A stretch of 64,000 bases of DNA from Stakelama marina (GCF_018122655.1 NZ_JAGRQC010000004.1:62001-126000), one strand, 5' to 3'. Shown: positions 48,385-57,568, numbered from the stretch's first letter. Numbers and translations: made by a program. The notes: a model not told the origin generated them from the letters alone.

Positions 48385-49206
48385 CTACGCCGCAACCACC
48401 CCGAACGGCACGACATGGTTGTCGGCGCTGTGGCCGACGCGGGCGCGGCCGAGATAGGGGACACCCATGTCGGCGCACCAGCGTTCGATCATGGCTTCGG
48501 GGGTCTCGCCCCAGGGCGGGTCGTTTTCCTGGATGTCGACGATTTCGCCGAGCCGCACGCCTGCGACGCCCTTTAGCTGCGTGGCGTTGGCCATTTCGAA
48601 CAGCATGCGGTCGATGCGGTAGAGCGGTTCCGACACGTCCTCGATAATCAGCACATGGTCGGTCAGGTCGGGCAGCCAGGGCGTGCCGATCATGGTCGTC
48701 AGGATCGACAGGTTGAACGCGACCGAGGGGCGGCCATCGAGCCCCGGCTCGAGCGCGCGGGGATCGCGCGCGACCATCCATTCGAGCGGGCGACCGATGC
48801 ACACGCCATTGTCCTTGCGCCCGATCTCGATCGGCATCGGTGCATGGACCGGATGACCGATGCGCCGGGCGTAGAGTGCGCCGAGCAAGAAGCCCATGTC
48901 CGAATAACCGACATACATCTTGTTGGCGGCGATCGTGCCCAGTTCGGGGATCACGGCATCGAGGATGCGGTTCGAGCCATAACCGCCGCGCGCGAACCAG
49001 ATCGCGTCATATTGCGGGTCGTTGGCATATTCGAGAAAGGCCTGCGCGCGCACGTCGTCGGGGCCCGCGAAATGGCCGTCCTCCATGAAGCATTGCGGGT
49101 GAAAGCTGAGATCGACCGTGGGAAAGGCGAGCGCGGCGAATGCCGATGTCGCGGCGGCAACCTTTTCGTCGATCGGCCTTCCCGGTGCGACCACGCCGAT
49201 TTGCAT
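48385..49206 (-). CDS. ldcA: LD-carboxypeptidase (LdcA family)
   Basis: A 273-residue S66-family peptidase removing the terminal D-Ala from muropeptide tetrapeptides in the cytoplasm. The catalytic Ser is in KMYVGYSDMGFLLGAL, the Glu in IIEDVSEPLYRIDRML and the His in RVGHSADNHVVPFG. WFARGGYGSNRIL is the family's conserved loop. It is head-to-head with a Mur ligase gene that would use the tripeptide product, so the two form a plausible peptidoglycan recycling unit. Confidence 0.93.
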   Translation of the reverse strand: MQIGVVAPGRPIDEKVAAATSAFAALAFPTVDLSFHPQCFMEDGHFAGPDDVRAQAFLEYANDPQYDAIWFARGGYGSNRILDAVIPELGTIAANKMYVGYSDMGFLLGALYARRIGHPVHAPMPIEIGRKDNGVCIGRPLEWMVARDPRALEPGLDGRPSVAFNLSILTTMIGTPWLPDLTDHVLIIEDVSEPLYRIDRMLFEMANATQLKGVAGVRLGEIVDIQENDPPWGETPEAMIERWCADMGVPYLGRARVGHSADNHVVPFGVVAA

Positions 49207-49218
49207 ATTTCAACCATC

Positions 49219-49290
49219 CCGTTCGCTTCGAGCGAAGTCGGGAAGCGCATCCCGTCGCAAGCGTGTCTCGACTGCGCTCGACACCAACCG
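49219..49290. repeat. REP-like palindromes between ldcA and the Mur ligase gene
   Basis: The first palindrome is TTCGCT-TCG-AGCGAA. The second has GTGTC and GACAC arms around TCGACTGCGCTC (49263-49285). They have the look of the TCGA-rich intergenic repeats of sphingomonads. They fill most of the 130-base divergent promoter region. Confidence 0.65.
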
Positions 49291-49336
49291 ACAGGTCTCT
49301 TGCTCCCGCTTCGCAAACCGCCGATAGCGCGCAGCC

Positions 49337-50731
49337 ATGGCAGATCGCAAATCCTGTTTCTTCGTCGGTATCGGCGGTAGCGGCATGATGCCGCTCGCGA
49401 TGATCCTTGCGCAGCGCGGCTATGACGTCGCGGGTTCGGATCGTTCGCTCGACCAAGCACGGCTTCCGGCCAAGTTCGAAGCGCTCGAACGGCGTGGAAT
49501 CCGGCTGTTCCCGCAGGACGGCAGCGGCATCACATCGCCCGACCAGATCGTCATCGCTTCGGCCGCGGTCGAGGACACGGTGCCCGACATGGTCGCCGCA
49601 TCGCGCGTCGGGGCACAGCGGATGACGCGCGCCGAGATGCTCAGCCGGCTGTTCAACGAATCACCAGTGCGGATCGGCATTGCCGGCACCAGCGGCAAAT
49701 CGACCGTCACCGGCATGATCGGCTGGATCCTTCATGAAACGGGCCGCGACCCGACGGTCATGAACGGCGCGGTGATGAAGAATTTCGCTTCGTCCGACGC
49801 GCCGTTCGCGAGTGCGTTGGTGGGTGAGGGCGATGCCTTCGTCAGCGAGGTCGATGAGAGCGACGGCTCGATCGCGCTCTACCGGCCGCAGGTGGCGGTG
49901 CTCAACAATGTCAGCCTCGATCACAAGTCGATGGACGAGCTGCGCACGTTGTTCGGTGATTTTATCGGCAAGGCGCAGACGGCGGTGGTCAACCTGGCCG
50001 ATGCCGAGGCGGCTATGCTGGCGCAGGCGCTTCCGGGCGACCGGCTGCTCGGTTTTGCGGTCGAGGCCGAAGCGCCGCTGCGCGCAGACAGGTTGACGCC
50101 TGGTCGCTTCGGTATCGCATTCGATCTCACTGCGGCGGGCGAGACGCGACGGGTGACGCTGAACGTGCCCGGGCGCCACAATGTCGCCAACGCGCTTGCC
50201 GCCATCGGCGCGGCGCATGCGGCGGGCCTTCCGATTGCCGAGGCGGCCGAGGCAGTGCAGGGCTTTACCGGGCTCAAGCGCCGCTTCGAACTGGTCGGCG
50301 CGGCAAAAGACATCGCGGTAATCGACGATTTCGGCCACAACCCCGACAAGATCGCTGCCACGCTCGACACGCTGCACGCGTTCGACGGTCGCCTGCTGAT
50401 CCTGTTCCAGCCGCACGGTTTCGGCCCGCTGAAGGTCATGCGACGCGAACTGGTGGCGATGTTCGCCGACAAGCTGGCGGCGGACGACGAACTCGTCCTG
50501 TGCGACCCCGCCTATTTCGGCGGCACCGTGACGCGCGAGGTGACCAGCGGGGACATCGTCGCCGACATCGCCGCGACCGGCAAGCATGCGCAGCACATCG
50601 CCGACCGTGCCGCCGCCGCCGCGCATGTCGTCGCCGAAGCGCGGCCCGGCGACCGAATCGTGGTGATGGGAGCGCGTGACGATACGCTGAGCCAGCTGGC
50701 GCAAAGCATGCTGGACGATTTGAACAAATAG
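49337..50731 (+). CDS. Mur ligase family protein (Mpl/MurC-like)
   Basis: A 464-residue three-domain ligase. The N-domain UDP-sugar loop is VGIGGSGMMPLAMILAQRG. The ATP loop is IGIAGTSGKSTVTGMIGWIL, the catalytic Glu/His region is EVDESDGSIALYRPQVAVL, and the C-domain phrase is VIDDFGHNPDKIAATLD. It resembles MurC and Mpl; the neighbour ldcA makes Mpl (adding recycled tripeptide to UDP-MurNAc) more likely, but the true MurC may be elsewhere and is not excluded here. Confidence 0.88.
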   Translation: MADRKSCFFVGIGGSGMMPLAMILAQRGYDVAGSDRSLDQARLPAKFEALERRGIRLFPQDGSGITSPDQIVIASAAVEDTVPDMVAASRVGAQRMTRAEMLSRLFNESPVRIGIAGTSGKSTVTGMIGWILHETGRDPTVMNGAVMKNFASSDAPFASALVGEGDAFVSEVDESDGSIALYRPQVAVLNNVSLDHKSMDELRTLFGDFIGKAQTAVVNLADAEAAMLAQALPGDRLLGFAVEAEAPLRADRLTPGRFGIAFDLTAAGETRRVTLNVPGRHNVANALAAIGAAHAAGLPIAEAAEAVQGFTGLKRRFELVGAAKDIAVIDDFGHNPDKIAATLDTLHAFDGRLLILFQPHGFGPLKVMRRELVAMFADKLAADDELVLCDPAYFGGTVTREVTSGDIVADIAATGKHAQHIADRAAAAAHVVAEARPGDRIVVMGARDDTLSQLAQSMLDDLNK

Positions 50732-50753
50732 CTTGTCGATATGGAAAGCATAG

Positions 50754-50781
50754 TTGACATGCGATGCGAATCGGATGTAAA
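50754..50781 (+). promoter_or_regulatory. Sigma-70-like promoter of the Xre operon
   Basis: A perfect -35 TTGACA (50754-50759) and a -10-like TGTAAA (50776-50781) are separated by 16 bases. Transcription would begin at about 50788, inside the palindrome 50785-50805. It serves the membrane protein and Xre genes. Confidence 0.55.
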
Positions 50782-50784
50782 CGA

Positions 50785-50805
50785 CCCTTGTCATTACAAC
50801 AAGGG
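50785..50805 (+). promoter_or_regulatory. Palindrome over the start point and ribosome site of the Xre operon
   Basis: CCCTTGT-N7-ACAAGGG is a perfect 7-base inverted repeat. It covers the predicted transcription start, and its right arm runs into the AAGGGAG Shine-Dalgarno before the ATG at 50817. It may be an operator for the Xre protein encoded in the same operon, or an mRNA hairpin limiting translation. Confidence 0.55.
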
Positions 50806-50816
50806 AGCTTTCCACC

Positions 50817-51227
50817 ATGCGTACCGCAGCAGCCAAGCGCTATACCGTGCGCCTTGCCGTTACGATGATCGCCTATATCGGCATCCTCTTTACGGTATTG
50901 AGCTACATCCGGGGGTATGACCCGCAGGGTTCGCTGCGGGTGCTGCTTTCCCTGCTGCCCGCATTGCCGGTGATTGGCGCGATCGCGGTGATGGGCATCT
51001 ATCTCATCGAGGAAACCGACGAGTTCATCCGCGCTCGCGTCGCGATGTCGATGCTGATCGGCACCGGTCTGGTGCTGTCGGTCGCCACGGTGCTGGGTTT
51101 TCTCCAGATCACCGACGTCGTCGGACAGGTCGAGGTATTCTGGGCCTTTCCGCTCTGGGCGATAGGCTGGGGCCTGACGCAATGCGTGCTCAATTTCCGC
51201 GACAGCCGCGCGGGAGGGGAAGCGTGA
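50817..51227 (+). CDS. Four-helix membrane protein of an Xre-linked module
   Basis: A 136-residue inner-membrane protein with about four hydrophobic helices (LAVTMIAYIGILFTVLSYI, LLSLLPALPVIGAIAVMGIY, AMSMLIGTGLVLSVATVLGF, FWAFPLWAIGWGL). An acidic loop EETDEFIRAR lies between helices two and three. Its stop overlaps the GTG of the Xre gene. Small membrane proteins paired with short Xre regulators of this kind are widespread, but I know of no defined function. Confidence 0.85.
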   Translation: MRTAAAKRYTVRLAVTMIAYIGILFTVLSYIRGYDPQGSLRVLLSLLPALPVIGAIAVMGIYLIEETDEFIRARVAMSMLIGTGLVLSVATVLGFLQITDVVGQVEVFWAFPLWAIGWGLTQCVLNFRDSRAGGEA

Positions 51228-51436
51228 AGAACCGTCTCCGCGTGCTCCGCGCCGAGCGAGAGTGGAGCCAGCAGGACCTTGCCGACCGGCTCGAGGTGTC
51301 GCGCCAGAGCGTGAACGCCATCGAGAAGGGCCGCTACGATCCCTCGCTCCCGCTCGCCTTCAAGATCGCCGACCTTTTCGAGCTCACCATCGAACAGGTC
51401 TTTGTCAATCCGGCGATCGAGGGAAAGGAATCATGA
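51224..51436 (+). CDS. Short Xre-family helix-turn-helix regulator
   Basis: A 70-residue single-domain regulator. The helix-turn-helix is LRAEREWSQQDLADRLEVSR and QSVNAIEKGRYDPSLPLAFK. The GTG start has GGAGGGG upstream and overlaps the preceding stop (GTGA); its own stop overlaps the following ATG (ATGA). It likely regulates its operon through the palindrome at 50785-50805. Confidence 0.92.
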   Translation: MKNRLRVLRAEREWSQQDLADRLEVSRQSVNAIEKGRYDPSLPLAFKIADLFELTIEQVFVNPAIEGKES

Positions 51437-51648
51437 ACCGTCGCCACATCGGGGCGCGCCTCGCGCTCGCCGCGTTCGTCCCGATCTTCGCGATCGTCGT
51501 GACCGACCATCGCCCGGCGCAGATGCCGAGCCTCGCGGTCGGCGAACGGCATATCGAACTCGATCTGTCCGCTTTCGGTGCCCGCGCGCATTTTTCAACG
51601 AGCTTCGTTCGCGGTGTCGCGGACCACGCAAAATTCGAGAGGAACTGA
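51433..51648 (+). CDS. Small membrane-anchored or exported protein
   Basis: A 71-residue protein with an Arg-rich start and a hydrophobic stretch (LALAAFVPIFAIVV), probably one transmembrane segment with the remaining 40-odd residues outside. No family is recognised. Start and stop lie tightly within the operon: 4-base overlap before, 1-base gap after. The coupling supports it as a real gene. Confidence 0.6.
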   Translation: MNRRHIGARLALAAFVPIFAIVVTDHRPAQMPSLAVGERHIELDLSAFGARAHFSTSFVRGVADHAKFERN

Positions 51649-51649
51649 C

Positions 51650-52574
51650 ATGACCCGAACCATCGCAATCGCACTGACCATGCTGCTCGCCCCCGCAACC
51701 GCACCGACGGCAATCGCCGGCCCGACCGCCGCTATGCCTGACGGCGCGGCGCGGACCGACCCGGTTGCCACGCAGCTCGATCACATCTCGGTCGCGACGA
51801 TGGGCAAGGGCGATCCGGTCGTCCTGATCCCCGGCCTGTCGAGCCCGCGCGCGGTATGGGACGTCGTAGCCCCCGGCATTGCCAAGGGTCACAAGCTCTA
51901 TCTGGTTCAGGTCAACGGCTTTGCCGGCGGCGATCCGCGCGGAAATCTCGACCCCGGCATCCTCGATGGCATCGTCGCCGACCTCCACGAATATATCGCG
52001 CGCAACAAGATCGAGGGCGCGGCAGTGGTCGGGCATTCGATGGGCGGGCTCGTCGCGCTGATGCTGGCCAAGGCGTATCCCGACGACGCAGGCAAGCTGA
52101 TGATCGTCGATTCGCTGCCCTATGTTGGCGACATCTTCATGCCCGGTGCCACCGTCGCGCAGGTCGAACCACAGGCAAGGGCTATGCGCGACCAGCAGAA
52201 GGCGAGCTATGGCAAGCCCGCCGACGCGGCGAATGTCAAGGCGACCGCGATGGGCCTCGCGCTCAAGCCATCATCGCAGTCGACGGTGGCGCAGTGGTTC
52301 GAGGCCGCCGATCCCCGCGTGTCGGCACAGGCGATGTACGAGGACATGACCACCGATCTGCGCCCCGACATGGCGTCGATCGATACGCCGATCACGCTGG
52401 TCTATCCCTTGGTCCGACCGGATGCCGAAGGAGCGCGCCGACGCATTCTACCGCGCCGAATATTCAAAGGCGCCCGAGGTGACCTTCGTCGGCATCGGCG
52501 ATGCCGCGCATTTTGTGATGCTCGATCAGCCGGCGGCGTTCACTGCGGCGGTCGATGCATTTCTGGCCGACTGA
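51650..52574 (+). pseudogene. Exported alpha/beta hydrolase, interrupted by a one-base frameshift
   Basis: A signal peptide (ALTMLLAPATAPTAIA) is followed by an alpha/beta hydrolase with oxyanion region VVLIPGLSSPRAVWD and the nucleophile elbow VVGHSMGGLVAL. Near 52409 the frame shifts: CCCTTGG replaces an expected CCCTGG. Read with one T removed, the protein continues YPWSDRMPKERADAFY and reaches the catalytic His region GIGDAAHFVMLDQP, ending at a stop at 52572-52574, 308 residues in all. As written, the frame runs to 52603 with a meaningless Arg-rich tail and no catalytic His. Either a real inactivating mutation or a sequencing error. Confidence 0.88.
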
Positions 52575-52624
52575 GCAAGGGCGGCCCTTTCGCGCCCACA
52601 TGATTGCGCCTAGACGCTTCCGCC

Positions 52625-53353
52625 ATGGCTGATACCGAAAACATGGCGGCACGGCTCGCCTATCACCGGACGGAGGGCGCGGGGCCGACGATCATCTTCC
52701 TGCCCGGCTATGCCTCGGACATGTCCGGGACCAAGGCGACTGCGCTGGAGGCATGGGCGAAGGAGCATGGACGCGCCTTCATCCGCTTCGATTATCGCGG
52801 CTGCGGAAAGAGCGAGGGCGCGTTCGAAGATCATACGCTCGCCGACTGGCGCGACGATGTGCTGACGGTCATCGACCAGCTTGCCGAGGGACCGGTCGTG
52901 CTCGTCGGATCGTCGATGGGCGGGTGGCTGATGCTCCTCGCGACGCTGGCCCGGCCCGAACGTGTAGCCGCACTGGTCGGCATCGCCGCGGCGCCCGACT
53001 TTACCGACTGGGGCTTCACCGCCGACCAGAAGATGACGATCCTGACCGAGGGACGGCTGGAAGAGGAATCGCCCTATTCCGACCAGCCGACGGTGACGAC
53101 CAAGGCGTTCTGGGCATCGGGCGAGGCCAACCGGCTGATGTTCGGCGCCATCGACATCGACGCCCCGATTCGCCTGCTTCAGGGCATGGCGGATGCCGAA
53201 GTGCCGTGGAACCGGGCAACGCGGCTCGCCGAACTGATCCGTTCAGCCGATGTGCAGCTGACATTCGTAAAGGATGGCGACCACCGCCTGTCGCGCGAAC
53301 GCGACATCGCGCTGCTGCTCCGCACCATAGAGGACCTGACCGCGCCGCAATGA
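52625..53353 (+). CDS. Alpha/beta hydrolase
   Basis: A 242-residue cytoplasmic serine hydrolase. The HG-type strand is TIIFLPGYASDMSGTKA, the nucleophile elbow VVLVGSSMGGWLMLL, the acid probably the Asp in LLQGMADAEVPW, and the His in VKDGDHRLSRERDI. It resembles the ABHD10/BPHL-like group that includes thioesterases. The ATG is the first in the conserved frame. Its stop overlaps the next gene's ATG by 4 bases, so the two are coupled. Confidence 0.9.
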   Translation: MADTENMAARLAYHRTEGAGPTIIFLPGYASDMSGTKATALEAWAKEHGRAFIRFDYRGCGKSEGAFEDHTLADWRDDVLTVIDQLAEGPVVLVGSSMGGWLMLLATLARPERVAALVGIAAAPDFTDWGFTADQKMTILTEGRLEEESPYSDQPTVTTKAFWASGEANRLMFGAIDIDAPIRLLQGMADAEVPWNRATRLAELIRSADVQLTFVKDGDHRLSRERDIALLLRTIEDLTAPQ

Positions 53354-54105
53354 TCCTGCCGCTGCTGCTTGCCATTCAGACCAACGATATCGGGCCGCTG
53401 GTCACCGATCAGCAGCGCTATAGCGGCTGCATCCAGATGGCGGCGGAGAACCCGATCGGCGCGCAGTCGGTCGCGATGCACTGGCGCGATGCCGGGGGCG
53501 GCTTTCATGCTCTCCATTGCCTGGCCGTCGCCTATGCCAACGCCGAACAGTGGAGCGATGCGGCCGCTGCGTTCGGCGACGCGGCGGACGCCGCGCAGAA
53601 TGCGCAGGATCGGGCCGCCGCCGGCCAGTTTCGCGCTCAGGCGGGCAATGCCTGGTTGCTGGCAGGCGATCCGGACAAGGCACGGATCGCGCTTGGTGCG
53701 GCGGTAACGGCGGGCGTGCTGCAGGGCGATCAACTCGCCAACGCGCATATCGACCTTGCCCGCGCAGAGGTAGCGCTTGGCGATTCCGCCACCGCGCGCA
53801 CCGACCTCGATGCCGCGATCAAGGCGGCGCCGAACAATGCGCTCGCCTGGCTGTTGTCGGCAACGCTTGCGCGGCGCACCGGCGATATGCGGCGTGCGCA
53901 GCAGGACATCGCGGTGGCGAAGACCAAGGCCCCGCAGGACCCAGCGGTCTATCTGGAAGCGGGCAACATCGCCGCGCGGCTTTCCGACGAGGCGGAGGCG
54001 AAGGCGGCGTGGAACAAGGTCGTCGCGCTTGCGCCCGCTAGTCCGCAGGCGGCGTCGGCAAAAAATGCGCTTGCGCAGTTCGACGGGGCGCCTGCCGGAC
54101 GCTGA
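53350..54105 (+). CDS. Tetratricopeptide-repeat protein
   Basis: A 251-residue helical protein with TPR-like pairs of helices from about residue 45 on ([80 protein letters not shown]). The first ten residues are hydrophobic (ILPLLLAI) and may be a weak signal or membrane anchor. It starts within the stop of the hydrolase gene. A scaffolding role is inferred from the repeats only. Confidence 0.82.
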   Translation: MILPLLLAIQTNDIGPLVTDQQRYSGCIQMAAENPIGAQSVAMHWRDAGGGFHALHCLAVAYANAEQWSDAAAAFGDAADAAQNAQDRAAAGQFRAQAGNAWLLAGDPDKARIALGAAVTAGVLQGDQLANAHIDLARAEVALGDSATARTDLDAAIKAAPNNALAWLLSATLARRTGDMRRAQQDIAVAKTKAPQDPAVYLEAGNIAARLSDEAEAKAAWNKVVALAPASPQAASAKNALAQFDGAPAGR

Positions 54106-54169
54106 CCTTTCATCGCGCGCGCTCGCTGCCTATCTGGACCGAAAGCGACACCAGAGCGAAAGGCCAGCG

Positions 54170-54622
54170 ATGAAATATCTCCACACCATGATCCGCGTCA
54201 CCGACCCCGATGCGACGATCAAGTTCTTCGAATTGCTCGGCCTGAAGGAAGTGCGGCGTTTCGATGTAGAAAAAGCGCGCTTTACGCTGATCTTCCTCGC
54301 CGCCCCCGAAGATATCGAGAAGGAGGGCGAGCGGGCCCGTGCCGAGGTCGAGCTGACCTATAACTGGCCGCCAGAGGATGGCAGCGCCCCCGAAACCTAT
54401 ACCGGCGGGCGCAATTTCGGCCATCTGGCGTACCGCGTCGACAATATCTACGAGACGTGCCAGCGGTTGATGGATGCCGGGGTGACGATCAATCGTCCGC
54501 CGCGCGATGGGCACATGGCGTTTGTCCGCACACCCGACAACATCTCGATCGAACTGTTGCAGGACGGGCATCTCGAGCCGCAGGAACCCTGGGCGTCGAT
54601 GCCGAATACGGGCGAATGGTGA
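54170..54622 (+). CDS. gloA: Lactoylglutathione lyase (glyoxalase I)
   Basis: A 150-residue VOC enzyme converting the methylglyoxal-glutathione adduct to S-lactoylglutathione. Metal ligands can be placed: His in [10 protein letters not shown], Glu in [11 protein letters not shown], His in NFGHLAYRV and Glu in [10 protein letters not shown]. The pattern [14 protein letters not shown] is typical. Its stop overlaps the gloB ATG by one base (TGATG), giving a compact two-step detoxification unit. Confidence 0.95.
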   Translation: MKYLHTMIRVTDPDATIKFFELLGLKEVRRFDVEKARFTLIFLAAPEDIEKEGERARAEVELTYNWPPEDGSAPETYTGGRNFGHLAYRVDNIYETCQRLMDAGVTINRPPRDGHMAFVRTPDNISIELLQDGHLEPQEPWASMPNTGEW

Positions 54623-55356
54623 TGTCCGCGCTGGAGGTCGTCCGCATACCGGCGCTCAGCGACAATTATGTCTGGCTGGTCCATGACCCCGCCTCGCAAG
54701 AGACGGTGGTCATCGACCCGGCCGAGGCGCAGCCCGTGCTCGATGCGGCAAGCGAGCGCGGCTGGACGATCACCGCAATCTGGAACACGCATTGGCATCC
54801 CGATCATACTGGCGGGAATGCCGAGCTGAAAAAGGCGACCGGCGCCGCGGTAACGGGACCGGCGGCGGAAGCTGAACGTATCCCCACGCTCGACCACGGC
54901 GTGGGCGAGGGTGATGTCGTATCGATCGGCGAACACCGGGCGCGCGTGATGGAAGTGCCCGCGCATACCGCGGGGCACATCGCGTTTCACTTCGCCGACG
55001 ATGCGGCGATCTTCGTCGGCGACACGCTGTTCGCGATGGGGTGCGGCCGCCTGTTCGAGGGCGATGCGGAGCAGATGTTCGCGAACATGCAGCGCTTCGC
55101 CGAACTCCCCGGCGAAACCATGGTCTATTGCGGTCACGAATATACCCAGGCGAATGGACGGTACGCATTGGCGGCCGAACCCGACAATGCCGCGATTCGG
55201 GAGCGGATGGTGCGCGTCGATGCGGCGCGGGCCAAAGGGGAGCCTACCGTGCCCACGACGATCGCCGACGAAATGGCGACGAACCCGTTCCTGCGCGCTT
55301 CGTCCGCTGCCGAACTTGCCGAGCGCCGGTCAGCAAAGGATAATTTCGCCGGCTGA
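54622..55356 (+). CDS. gloB: Hydroxyacylglutathione hydrolase (glyoxalase II)
   Basis: A 244-residue metallo-beta-lactamase-fold enzyme hydrolysing S-lactoylglutathione to lactate and glutathione. The metal site is NTHWHPDHTGGN, with further ligands in VPAHTAGHIAFH, FVGDTLFAMGCGR and YCGHEYTQANGR. The C-terminal helical substrate domain (NPFLRASSAAELAERR) is present. Translation is coupled to gloA. Confidence 0.96.
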   Translation: MSALEVVRIPALSDNYVWLVHDPASQETVVIDPAEAQPVLDAASERGWTITAIWNTHWHPDHTGGNAELKKATGAAVTGPAAEAERIPTLDHGVGEGDVVSIGEHRARVMEVPAHTAGHIAFHFADDAAIFVGDTLFAMGCGRLFEGDAEQMFANMQRFAELPGETMVYCGHEYTQANGRYALAAEPDNAAIRERMVRVDAARAKGEPTVPTTIADEMATNPFLRASSAAELAERRSAKDNFAG

Positions 55357-55398
55357 CGTGTTGGTGTAGAAATGCAGGGGAGCTTGAAGGAGATACCG

Positions 55399-55797
55399 AT
55401 GAAGTATCTGGTCTTGCCGCTCGCCCTGGTCGCGACCGGCTGCGCACTGACGCCCGCACAGCAACAGCAACAGGCCGCCGCGGACGCCAAGCAACATGCT
55501 GAAATGTCGAAACAGCTTGCCGGGCTTACGCCGGGCAAACCGATCAGCTGCATCCGGATGCGGAGCGTCCAGCATGTCAAAACCTATCCGGGCACCATCC
55601 TGTTCAAGGTCTCGTCCTCGCGGATTTACCGCAACGACGTGTCGATGGGGTGCAATGCATCGCGCGACGATGTCCTGGTGACGCGCACCACGATGGCGCA
55701 ATATTGCGCGGGCGATATCGTGCAATTGCAGGACCGCAACACCGGGATGATGACAGGCTCTTGCGGCCTGGGCGAATTCATCCCGTACACCAAATAG
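55399..55797 (+). CDS. Cysteine-containing lipoprotein, paralogue 1
   Basis: A 132-residue predicted lipoprotein (LVLPLALVATGC, Cys at about 15) with a Gln/Ala-rich linker, then a domain with four Cys (SCIRM, MGCNAS, YCAGD, SCGLG). Layout matches the next gene: Cys, beta-rich segment TILFKVSSSRIYRND, Cys, hydrophobic strand, Cys, then a short C-terminus. An AAGGAGA sequence precedes the ATG. No named family; periplasmic or outer-membrane location expected. Confidence 0.8.
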   Translation: MKYLVLPLALVATGCALTPAQQQQQAAADAKQHAEMSKQLAGLTPGKPISCIRMRSVQHVKTYPGTILFKVSSSRIYRNDVSMGCNASRDDVLVTRTTMAQYCAGDIVQLQDRNTGMMTGSCGLGEFIPYTK

Positions 55798-55808
55798 GAG
55801 GCGGCCCC

Positions 55809-56225
55809 GTGCGCACCATCCTTGTACTTGCCGCCCTTTCGACAGCATTGGCGGGATGCGCGATGTCGCCCGAGCAGGTGGCCGTGCAGAAGCGCGAACA
55901 GGCGAAGGAATTCGCCAGCACGCTCGACAACCGCGTTCCGACCAAGACCGAGGATTGCATCAATTCCTCGCTCGTCACCGGGCCGCAGATCATCGGCAAC
56001 GATACGATCATCTACCGCGAGTCGGGACGGCGGCTGTGGGTGAGCAAGATCGAAGCGTGCCCCGCACTGCGCCCGCTGACGACCTTGATTGTCGAGCAAT
56101 ATGGCACGCAGCTATGCCGCCACGACCGGTTCCGGGTTCTCGAACCCGGTGCGACCATCCCGTCCGCCTATTGCACCTTCGGCACATTCACCGCCTATGA
56201 CCGACCCGATGCCAAGGGCGGCTGA
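55809..56225 (+). CDS. Cysteine-containing lipoprotein, paralogue 2
   Basis: A 138-residue predicted lipoprotein starting with GTG (GGAGG upstream; lipobox LSTALAGC). Its domain parallels the preceding gene: DCINSS, then TIIYRESGRRLWVSK, EACPAL, QLCRHDRF and YCTFGTFTAYD, with the four Cys in matching order. The two genes, 11 bases apart, look like a tandem duplication that has diverged. Function unknown; the Cys could form disulfides. Confidence 0.8.
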   Translation: MRTILVLAALSTALAGCAMSPEQVAVQKREQAKEFASTLDNRVPTKTEDCINSSLVTGPQIIGNDTIIYRESGRRLWVSKIEACPALRPLTTLIVEQYGTQLCRHDRFRVLEPGATIPSAYCTFGTFTAYDRPDAKGG

Positions 56226-56230
56226 GCGCC

Positions 56231-57529
56231 TTACAGCACGTAACGGCTGAGATCGGCGTTGCGCGCGATACCCGAAAGCTGCTTGTCGACATAATCGGCG
56301 TCGATCGTCAGCGCTTCGCCGCTTCGTTCCTCGGCGTCGAAACTAATTTCCTCAAGCAGCTTTTCCATCACGGTCTGCAAGCGCCGGGCGCCGATATTCT
56401 CGACCTCCGCATTAACCTCTGCGGCTATTTTCGCGACCTGCTTGATGCCGGTATCGGTGAAATCGAGCGTGACGCCCTCTGTCCCGATCAGTGCCTTGTA
56501 CTGCTGCGGAAGCGATGCGGTCGTGTCGGTAAGGATCGAGACGAAATCTTCCTCGGTCAGCGCCGACAGCTCGACGCGGATCGGAAGCCGTCCCTGAAGC
56601 TCGGGCAGCAGGTCGCTGGGCTTCGCGACATGGAATGCGCCGCTGGCGATGAAGAGGATATGGTCGGTCTTCATCGGGCCGTATTTGGTCGAAACCGTCG
56701 TTCCCTCGATCAACGGCAGCAGGTCGCGCTGGACGCCTTCGCGGCTCACCGATCCGCCGCGCACGTCGGAGACCGCGATCTTGTCGACCTCGTCGAGGAA
56801 GACGATGCCGTTGGCTTCCGCGTCGGCGAGCGCGACGCGGCTGACCTCGTCCTGGTCGAGGCGCTTTTCCGATTCCTCCTCGACCAGCTTTTCCCAGGCA
56901 GATTCGACCGTCAGCTTGCGGCGCTTCATCTGATGCTGGCCGAACGCCTTGCCCATCATGTCGCCGAGATTGATCATTCCTACCTGGCCGCCGCCGGGCA
57001 TTTCGAACGGCATCTGCGGCGAGGCTTCGAGTTCGATCTCGATCTCCTTGCCCTCCAGATGACCGTCCTTCAGGCGCTGGCGGAACGCCTCGCGCGTCGC
57101 CTGGCTCGAATCCTTGCCGGTCAGCGCGTCGAGCAGGCGGTCGAAAGCCGCTTCCTCCGCCTTGTCCTTGATCGCGGCGCGGCGGCGATCCTTTTCGAGC
57201 CGGATCGCTTCTTCGACAAGGTCGCGCGCGATCTGTTCGACGTCGCGCCCGACATAGCCGACCTCGGTGAACTTGGTCGCCTCGACCTTGATGAAGGGCG
57301 CATCGGCGAGCTTGGCGAGGCGGCGCGAAATTTCCGTCTTTCCGCAGCCCGTCGGGCCGATCATCAGGATGTTCTTGGGCGTCACCTCGTCGCGAAGTTC
57401 GGGGGAAAGCTTCTGCCGGCGCCAGCGGTTCCTTAGCGCGACGGCGACCGCACGCTTGGCGTCTTTCTGTCCGATAATGTGGGAATCGAGTGCGGCGACG
57501 ATCGCCTTGGGAGTCAGTTGATCTTGCAT
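56231..57529 (-). CDS. hslU: ATP-dependent protease ATPase subunit HslU
   Basis: The 432-residue AAA+ unfoldase of the HslUV protease. It has Walker [18 protein letters not shown], Walker [13 protein letters not shown], the pore motif [11 protein letters not shown] and the C-terminal ADLSRYVL that inserts into HslV. The intermediate domain is complete. Its partner hslV is about 2.8 kb away on the opposite strand instead of directly upstream in the usual hslVU operon. The convergent lipoprotein gene ends 5 bases from its stop. Confidence 0.97.
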   Translation of the reverse strand: MQDQLTPKAIVAALDSHIIGQKDAKRAVAVALRNRWRRQKLSPELRDEVTPKNILMIGPTGCGKTEISRRLAKLADAPFIKVEATKFTEVGYVGRDVEQIARDLVEEAIRLEKDRRRAAIKDKAEEAAFDRLLDALTGKDSSQATREAFRQRLKDGHLEGKEIEIELEASPQMPFEMPGGGQVGMINLGDMMGKAFGQHQMKRRKLTVESAWEKLVEEESEKRLDQDEVSRVALADAEANGIVFLDEVDKIAVSDVRGGSVSREGVQRDLLPLIEGTTVSTKYGPMKTDHILFIASGAFHVAKPSDLLPELQGRLPIRVELSALTEEDFVSILTDTTASLPQQYKALIGTEGVTLDFTDTGIKQVAKIAAEVNAEVENIGARRLQTVMEKLLEEISFDAEERSGEALTIDADYVDKQLSGIARNADLSRYVL

Positions 57530-57545
57530 TGCTCTCTCGAAAGCG

Positions 57546-57568
57546 GCCCGGGAACGATGATCCCGGGC
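57546..57568. promoter_or_regulatory. Hairpin upstream of hslU
   Basis: GCCCGGGA-N7-TCCCGGGC is a perfect 8-base inverted repeat, 17-39 bases before the hslU ATG on the - strand. It would fall in the 5' leader of hslU mRNA or its promoter. A regulatory RNA hairpin is possible; no known thermosensor motif is recognised. Confidence 0.4.

Noticed and set aside
52422..52574. A separate short gene starting at ATG 52422
   Set aside because: Its sequence is the natural C-terminus of the hydrolase in the shifted frame, so it is the result of a one-base insertion, not a gene.
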